Assembly (NCBI RefSeq): GCF_030323865.1
Contig: NZ_CP066363.1
Location: forward strand, 1-64,000
Direction of reading: 5' to 3'
DNA: 64,000 bases
DNA from: Pseudarthrobacter defluvii
Lineage (GTDB): Bacteria > Actinomycetota > Actinomycetes > Actinomycetales > Micrococcaceae
Below, piece by piece: positions 60,255 to 64,000 of this stretch (the first letter of the stretch is position 1; every line of letters starts with the position of its first letter). Both the position numbers and the translations under genes were made by a program. A model generated the notes under the pieces. The model saw only the letters and a program-made list of their open reading frames with translations. It did not search any database and had not been told where the DNA came from.

Positions 60255-62834
60255 CTAGCGGTTCCCGGCCGGGGCCAGCGGGCGGGTGTCGCGTGCGGTG
60301 CTGGCCTCGGGGGTTTCCGGTCGGGGCAGGCGCAGGTTCTTGAGCAGCAGGGCGTTGACGGCGACCAGGAAGCTGGAGCCGGACATGGACAGGGCGGCGA
60401 TCTCGGGGCTGAGCACGATTCCAGCGAACGCGAACACCCCGGCAGCGATGGGCAGGGCGATTGCGTTGTACCCGACAGCCCAACCCAGGTTCTGGCGCAT
60501 CTTCCGTAAGGTGCCTTTACCGATTCGCAGGGCGATCGGCACGTCGAGCGGATCCGAGCGCATCAGCACGACGTCGGCTGTTTCGATGGCGACATCGGTG
60601 CCGGCGCCGATCGCGATTCCCAGGTCAGCCTGGGCCAGTGCCGGGGCGTCGTTGACGCCGTCTCCGACCATGGCGACCTTCCCGCGCTGCTGCAGCTCAG
60701 CGATTTTTGCTGACTTTTCACCGGGAAGGACTTCTGCAATAACGGTATCAATGCCCAGCTGGCCGGCGATCCTCCGGCCGGTGGCTTCGTTGTCTCCGGT
60801 GAGCATGACGACTTCGATACCGGCCTCGTGCAGGGCCGCCACGGCCGCGGCTGCGGTTTCCCTGGCCGCGTCCGCCATGGCGATGACCGCGGCTGCCTGC
60901 CCGTCCACCGCCACGAGCACGGCCGTGCGCCCGGTGGCGGCCAGCTCGTCCCGGACACCCGCCAAGCGGCCGAGGTCGATGCCCTGGTCCGCCATGAGTT
61001 TGCGGTTCCCCACCAGGACGTGCCGCCCGTCCACCATGGCCCCGGCACCGTGCCCGGGAACGTTCAGGAACTCCGACGCGGCGAGGACGGAGACGCCGCT
61101 GTTGACGGCGTGCCGGACGACGGCTTCAGCGAGGGGGTGTTCGGATTCGCGTTCCACCGCCGCGGCCAGTGCCAGCAGTTCGTCGCGGCCGATGCCTTCA
61201 ACCACGACGTCGGTCACTTCGGGTTCGCCCTTTGTCAGCGTGCCGGTCTTGTCCATCACGACGATATCGATCCGTGCCGCGACCTCCAATGCCGTGGCGT
61301 TCTTGAACAGGACACCACGCTTGGCGCCGAGACCGGTACCAACCATGATGGCCGTCGGAGTAGCCAGGCCCAGCGCGTCCGGGCAGGTGATGACAACGAC
61401 GGTGATCGCAAACAGCAAGGCCACCTGGATTCCGGCGCCGAGGGCAAGCCAGGAAGCGAAGGTCAAGGTCCCGCCGATCAGGGCGACAAAGACCAGCCAG
61501 AACGCAGCCCGGTCCGCCAGACGCTGGCCCGGAGCCTTGGAGTTCTGGGCTTCCTGAACGAGGGCCACGATCTGCGCCAGCGCGGTCTCTGCGCCGACTT
61601 TCGTGGCCCTCACACGCATGGTGCCCGTGGTATTAATCGACGCCCCGATGACTTCGGAGCCGACAGTTTTGCTCACGGGAAGGCTTTCGCCGGTGACCAT
61701 GGACTCATCGACTTCGGACTGGCCCTCAACGACCTCTCCGTCGACCGGGATTTTGGCGCCGGGCCGGATCAGGAGCAGGTCACCGGTCTGCACGTCGGAG
61801 GTCGGGATCTCAACGGTTTCCCCGTCGCGGATGACCACCGCTACCGGAGGGGCAAGCTCGAGCAGGGTGCGGATCGCTTCGTTCGCCCCGCCGCGGGCAC
61901 GCATCTCGAACCAGTGACCGAGCAGGACAAAGGAGGCCAGAACAGTCGCGGCCTCATAGAAGACCTCGCCGCCGCCGGTCAGGGTGACCCAAACGCTGTA
62001 CAGCCAGCCGGTTCCCACCGCGATCGCGACCAGGACCATCATGTCCAAGGTGCGGGCCCGCAGGGCCCGGTAGGCGCCGTCGAAAAAGATCCATGCGGAA
62101 TAGAAGATGACCGGCAGCGACAGGATCAGCGCGATCACGTCGCTGCGGAGCCCGAACGGGGTGGGTACAGTGAAGCCGAACATATTCCGGCCCATCGGGG
62201 ACCACAAGGTCACACCGATGGACAGGGCGGCGGCGACCAGGAACCGGTTGCGCATGTCCTTGACCATGTCGTCCATCGACATCCCGGCGTGGTGCCCGCC
62301 GTGACCCATCACGTCCTGGGCCGACCGCGCCGGTCCGCCATGACCGTCCATGGCATGACCCGCATGGCCGTTTCCCGAAGGGTGCGCATGGTCCTGCTGT
62401 GCGGCGGGTGCCGCAGGGGCATGGCCGTGGTGGTCTTGGACCTCAGGGTGCTGCATGTGCTGCATAGGGTGCGGGCCATCGTGGTAGGCATGCCCGGCGT
62501 GAGTCCCGGCAGTATTGCCTGGACTGGCGGGTTCATGCGCCGTTTCCATGGGCGAGCAGATGTGGTCGGGAACAGATTCGCCACGGCAGTGGTAGCCGCA
62601 GTCGCGTACCCACCCGGTGATTTGCTCCAGCGACGTCAGAGATGGGTCGAAGCTGACGGTGGCGGTCTGGGCCACCGCGTTTGCCTCGACGGCAACTACC
62701 CCGGGCCGCTGCAGCAGGACCCGTTCGACGACTCCTTTGGAGGTGGCCCAGTGCAGGCCGCGGACCTCCACGATGGCGTTTCGAATCTCCGGGGCCTGAG
62801 CGCCTCGATGGGCTGACTTAGGGTGGACTGACAT
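60255..62834 (-). CDS. copper-type P1B ATPase with CPD motif and His-rich N-terminus
   Basis: 859 residues from the ATG at 62834 (GAAAGGA upstream). Residues 18-85 form an HMA-like domain lacking CxxC ([12 protein letters not shown]). Residues 100-190 are His/Met-rich. Core: TGES 381-384, CPD 484-486, DKTGT 528-532, HP about 566, GDGVND near 724, YN 790-791 and MSGSS 817-821. The TM7/TM8 residues and His tail are those of Cu pumps (CopA/CopB), but the third residue of the CPx motif is Asp, not Cys or His. A CsoR-like box lies upstream. Copper or silver export is likely. Confidence 0.88.
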   Translation of the reverse strand: MSVHPKSAHRGAQAPEIRNAIVEVRGLHWATSKGVVERVLLQRPGVVAVEANAVAQTATVSFDPSLTSLEQITGWVRDCGYHCRGESVPDHICSPMETAHEPASPGNTAGTHAGHAYHDGPHPMQHMQHPEVQDHHGHAPAAPAAQQDHAHPSGNGHAGHAMDGHGGPARSAQDVMGHGGHHAGMSMDDMVKDMRNRFLVAAALSIGVTLWSPMGRNMFGFTVPTPFGLRSDVIALILSLPVIFYSAWIFFDGAYRALRARTLDMMVLVAIAVGTGWLYSVWVTLTGGGEVFYEAATVLASFVLLGHWFEMRARGGANEAIRTLLELAPPVAVVIRDGETVEIPTSDVQTGDLLLIRPGAKIPVDGEVVEGQSEVDESMVTGESLPVSKTVGSEVIGASINTTGTMRVRATKVGAETALAQIVALVQEAQNSKAPGQRLADRAAFWLVFVALIGGTLTFASWLALGAGIQVALLFAITVVVITCPDALGLATPTAIMVGTGLGAKRGVLFKNATALEVAARIDIVVMDKTGTLTKGEPEVTDVVVEGIGRDELLALAAAVERESEHPLAEAVVRHAVNSGVSVLAASEFLNVPGHGAGAMVDGRHVLVGNRKLMADQGIDLGRLAGVRDELAATGRTAVLVAVDGQAAAVIAMADAARETAAAAVAALHEAGIEVVMLTGDNEATGRRIAGQLGIDTVIAEVLPGEKSAKIAELQQRGKVAMVGDGVNDAPALAQADLGIAIGAGTDVAIETADVVLMRSDPLDVPIALRIGKGTLRKMRQNLGWAVGYNAIALPIAAGVFAFAGIVLSPEIAALSMSGSSFLVAVNALLLKNLRLPRPETPEASTARDTRPLAPAGNR

Positions 62835-62950
62835 GATCGTCCTTTCGCAGGCGTGTCTGAGGAAGCCCAACAGGGCTCGGGAGCCCCGTTGCCAGACCTT
62901 CACTGCGTGAGGGCGTTGTCCCTGACGTCGTTTTCCGGTTACCTTGAAGC

Positions 62951-62978
62951 TATACCCCCTAGGGGTACCGGTCAAGGT
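62951..62978 (-). promoter_or_regulatory. CsoR-like operator within the ATPase promoter
   Basis: ATACCCCCTAGGGGTA (62952-62967) is the GC-rich dyad typical of CsoR copper sensors. On the minus strand TTGACC (62970-62975) serves as -35, and TATAGC or TAGCTT as -10, so the box fills the spacer. An outer ACCTTGA/TCAAGGT pair encloses it (62941-62978). No csoR gene is in the window. Confidence 0.7.
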
Positions 62979-63001
62979 GTGGCTGCGGAATGAAACCGCC
63001 G

Positions 63002-63265
63002 TCATGCTCTGCGTCGCAGCACGTTGAGCCGGGCAACGTATTCGGTCTCGTCAATCTCGCCCCGGGCGAAGCGCTCGGCGAGCATGTGTTCTGCCTGCCA
63101 GGTGCCGGCCGTTCCGGTTCCGCTGCTGTCGTAACGGCGATTGCCCGCCCCGGTGGAGCGCGCAAAGAGGACAAGCGCAGTAATGATGGCACCCCAAAAC
63201 AGAACGAAACTCGCCACCATGAGGATGTACCCCCAGACGCCCATGTTGCCGTCCCAGACCATCAT
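63002..63265 (-). CDS. SHOCT-domain membrane protein
   Basis: 87 residues; GAAGGAA ten bases before the ATG at 63265. One TM ([20 protein letters not shown]), then a short linker and a C-terminal SHOCT motif: [23 protein letters not shown]. Small SHOCT proteins of this type commonly sit next to copper-exporting ATPases in Actinobacteria; function unknown. The CsoR-like box lies just downstream of its stop and serves the next gene. Confidence 0.85.
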   Translation of the reverse strand: MMVWDGNMGVWGYILMVASFVLFWGAIITALVLFARSTGAGNRRYDSSGTGTAGTWQAEHMLAERFARGEIDETEYVARLNVLRRRA

Positions 63266-63394
63266 CGCGGAATTCCTTCCTTACATAGGCCCCTGTACGC
63301 ATGCACGCGGCTTTTCGTTCACTATTCCCCTGCGGTGCCGGGCCCGTCAGAGGCTTTGGTCCCTGCTGCCTGAAAGTGCGCGTGGGCGACAACT

Positions 63395-63970
63395 TCACGA
63401 GCGGCCGTGCCGGCGCAGGTGGCATTGCTGGATCAGGTCCACAGCATCCTCGATGTCATCGGTGCAATGGAGTAGCCGGATGTCATCGGGGGCGATGAAT
63501 CCCTGGTCCCTGAGTTGTTCGGTTATCCAGGACATCAGTCCGCTCCAGTGGTCCGTTCCGATCATAATGACGGGGAATTCGTGGATTTTTCCGGTTTGGA
63601 CGAGTGTCAGGGCTTCAAAGAGTTCATCCAGTGTGCCGAAACCGCCCGGAAGAACGACAAAGGCCGAGGCGTACCGGATGAACATGAGCTTCCGGACGAA
63701 GAAGTACCGGAAGCTCATCGACAGGTTCACGTAGGGGTTCACTGACTGTTCCCGTGGCAGTTCGATGCCCAGACCGATCGATGTCCCACCGCCCTCCGCC
63801 GCGCCCCGGTTCGCCGCTTCCATGAGGCCGGGGCCTCCCCCGGTGATTACTGCGAACCCGGCGGCGGCACACCGTGCTCCGAGCGTCCGTGCTTCCTGGT
63901 AGCGCGGGTCGTCCTCGCCGGGGCGCGCCGATCCGAAGACGGCGACGGCTTTGCCCACCCGGTTCGACAT
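63395..63970 (-). CDS. LOG-family (TIGR00730) nucleotide phosphoribohydrolase
   Basis: 191 residues. Rossmann-like fold with VAVFGSARPGED, FAVITGGGPGLMEAANRGA and VVLPGGFGTLDELFEAL, the PGGxGTxxE motif of LOG enzymes, which release free bases from nucleoside 5'-monophosphates (cytokinin-activating in plants and some actinobacteria). The bacterial substrate here is not known. It is the last gene before the window edge and is 129 bases upstream of the SHOCT gene. Confidence 0.9.
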   Translation of the reverse strand: MSNRVGKAVAVFGSARPGEDDPRYQEARTLGARCAAAGFAVITGGGPGLMEAANRGAAEGGGTSIGLGIELPREQSVNPYVNLSMSFRYFFVRKLMFIRYASAFVVLPGGFGTLDELFEALTLVQTGKIHEFPVIMIGTDHWSGLMSWITEQLRDQGFIAPDDIRLLHCTDDIEDAVDLIQQCHLRRHGRS

Positions 63971-64000
63971 GAGCTTAAACCCTGCTCCGATCTCGTTGCT

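Overview
The window is high-GC DNA with short intergenic gaps, many GTG/TTG starts and four-base stop/start overlaps. Protein content (DUF4193, SURF1, CtaG/CopD fusion, c-di-AMP riboswitches before secreted wall hydrolases, CmtR-type regulators) suggests an actinobacterium of the Micrococcaceae, Arthrobacter-like. It reads as an accessory region, a genomic island or plasmid segment, rich in metal-resistance and redox genes. No rRNA, tRNA, CRISPR array, replication gene or intact insertion sequence was found.

Layout. 1-2.8 kb: a partial gene, a 660-base gap with three strong palindromes, then a decayed arsenic operon (lipoprotein, ArsR, frameshifted ArsN1-like acetyltransferase) and YnfA. 3.4-6.8 kb: SmtB-type regulator, zf-TFIIB protein and an SPC-type P1B ATPase. 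7.1-11 kb: ZIP transporter, then CmtR-like regulator, second SPC-type ATPase, LspA and a CadD stub. 11.3-13.9 kb: c-di-AMP riboswitch plus NlpC/P60-like protein and small membrane proteins. 13.9-21.6 kb: a copper and cytochrome-oxidase assembly block (CopD-CtaG, CDF, DsbA-like, CopC), a divergent SmtB-type regulator with a second CtaG, and a TlpA/ResA lipoprotein. 21.7-26.9 kb: second c-di-AMP riboswitch with M23 peptidase, DUF305 and DUF3105, then CmtR, CDF with a Cys-rich tail, thioredoxin-like protein, a degenerate LspA and CcdA. 27-31 kb: SURF1 and an IdeR-boxed adenylation/carrier/acyltransferase fusion.

31.7-41.6 kb is the mobile-looking part. It has two related serine recombinases (one dead), four copies of a 26-27 bp repeat, a probable toxin-antitoxin-chaperone module with a SecB-like protein (35.5-37.5 kb), and remnants of IS21 and ISL3 elements. 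A helix-hairpin-helix plus PD-(D/E)XK nuclease candidate follows at 41.8-43.1 kb.

43-64 kb: an ABC exporter, a UbiB kinase, an EamA transporter, a diheme-type cytochrome b operon, and a contiguous carbon-metabolism operon. The latter holds archaeal-type GAPDH, a HAD-GH65 phosphorylase fusion and phosphoketolase. It is followed by a PaaK-like ligase, a copper-type ATPase with an unusual CPD motif under a CsoR-like operator, a SHOCT protein and a LOG protein.

The common theme is export and sensing of soft metals (As, Cd/Zn/Co, Cu) coupled to envelope redox maintenance. The best candidate for something undescribed is the 35.5-37.5 kb SecB-containing module with its flanking repeats; second is the HhH-nuclease at 41.8 kb.
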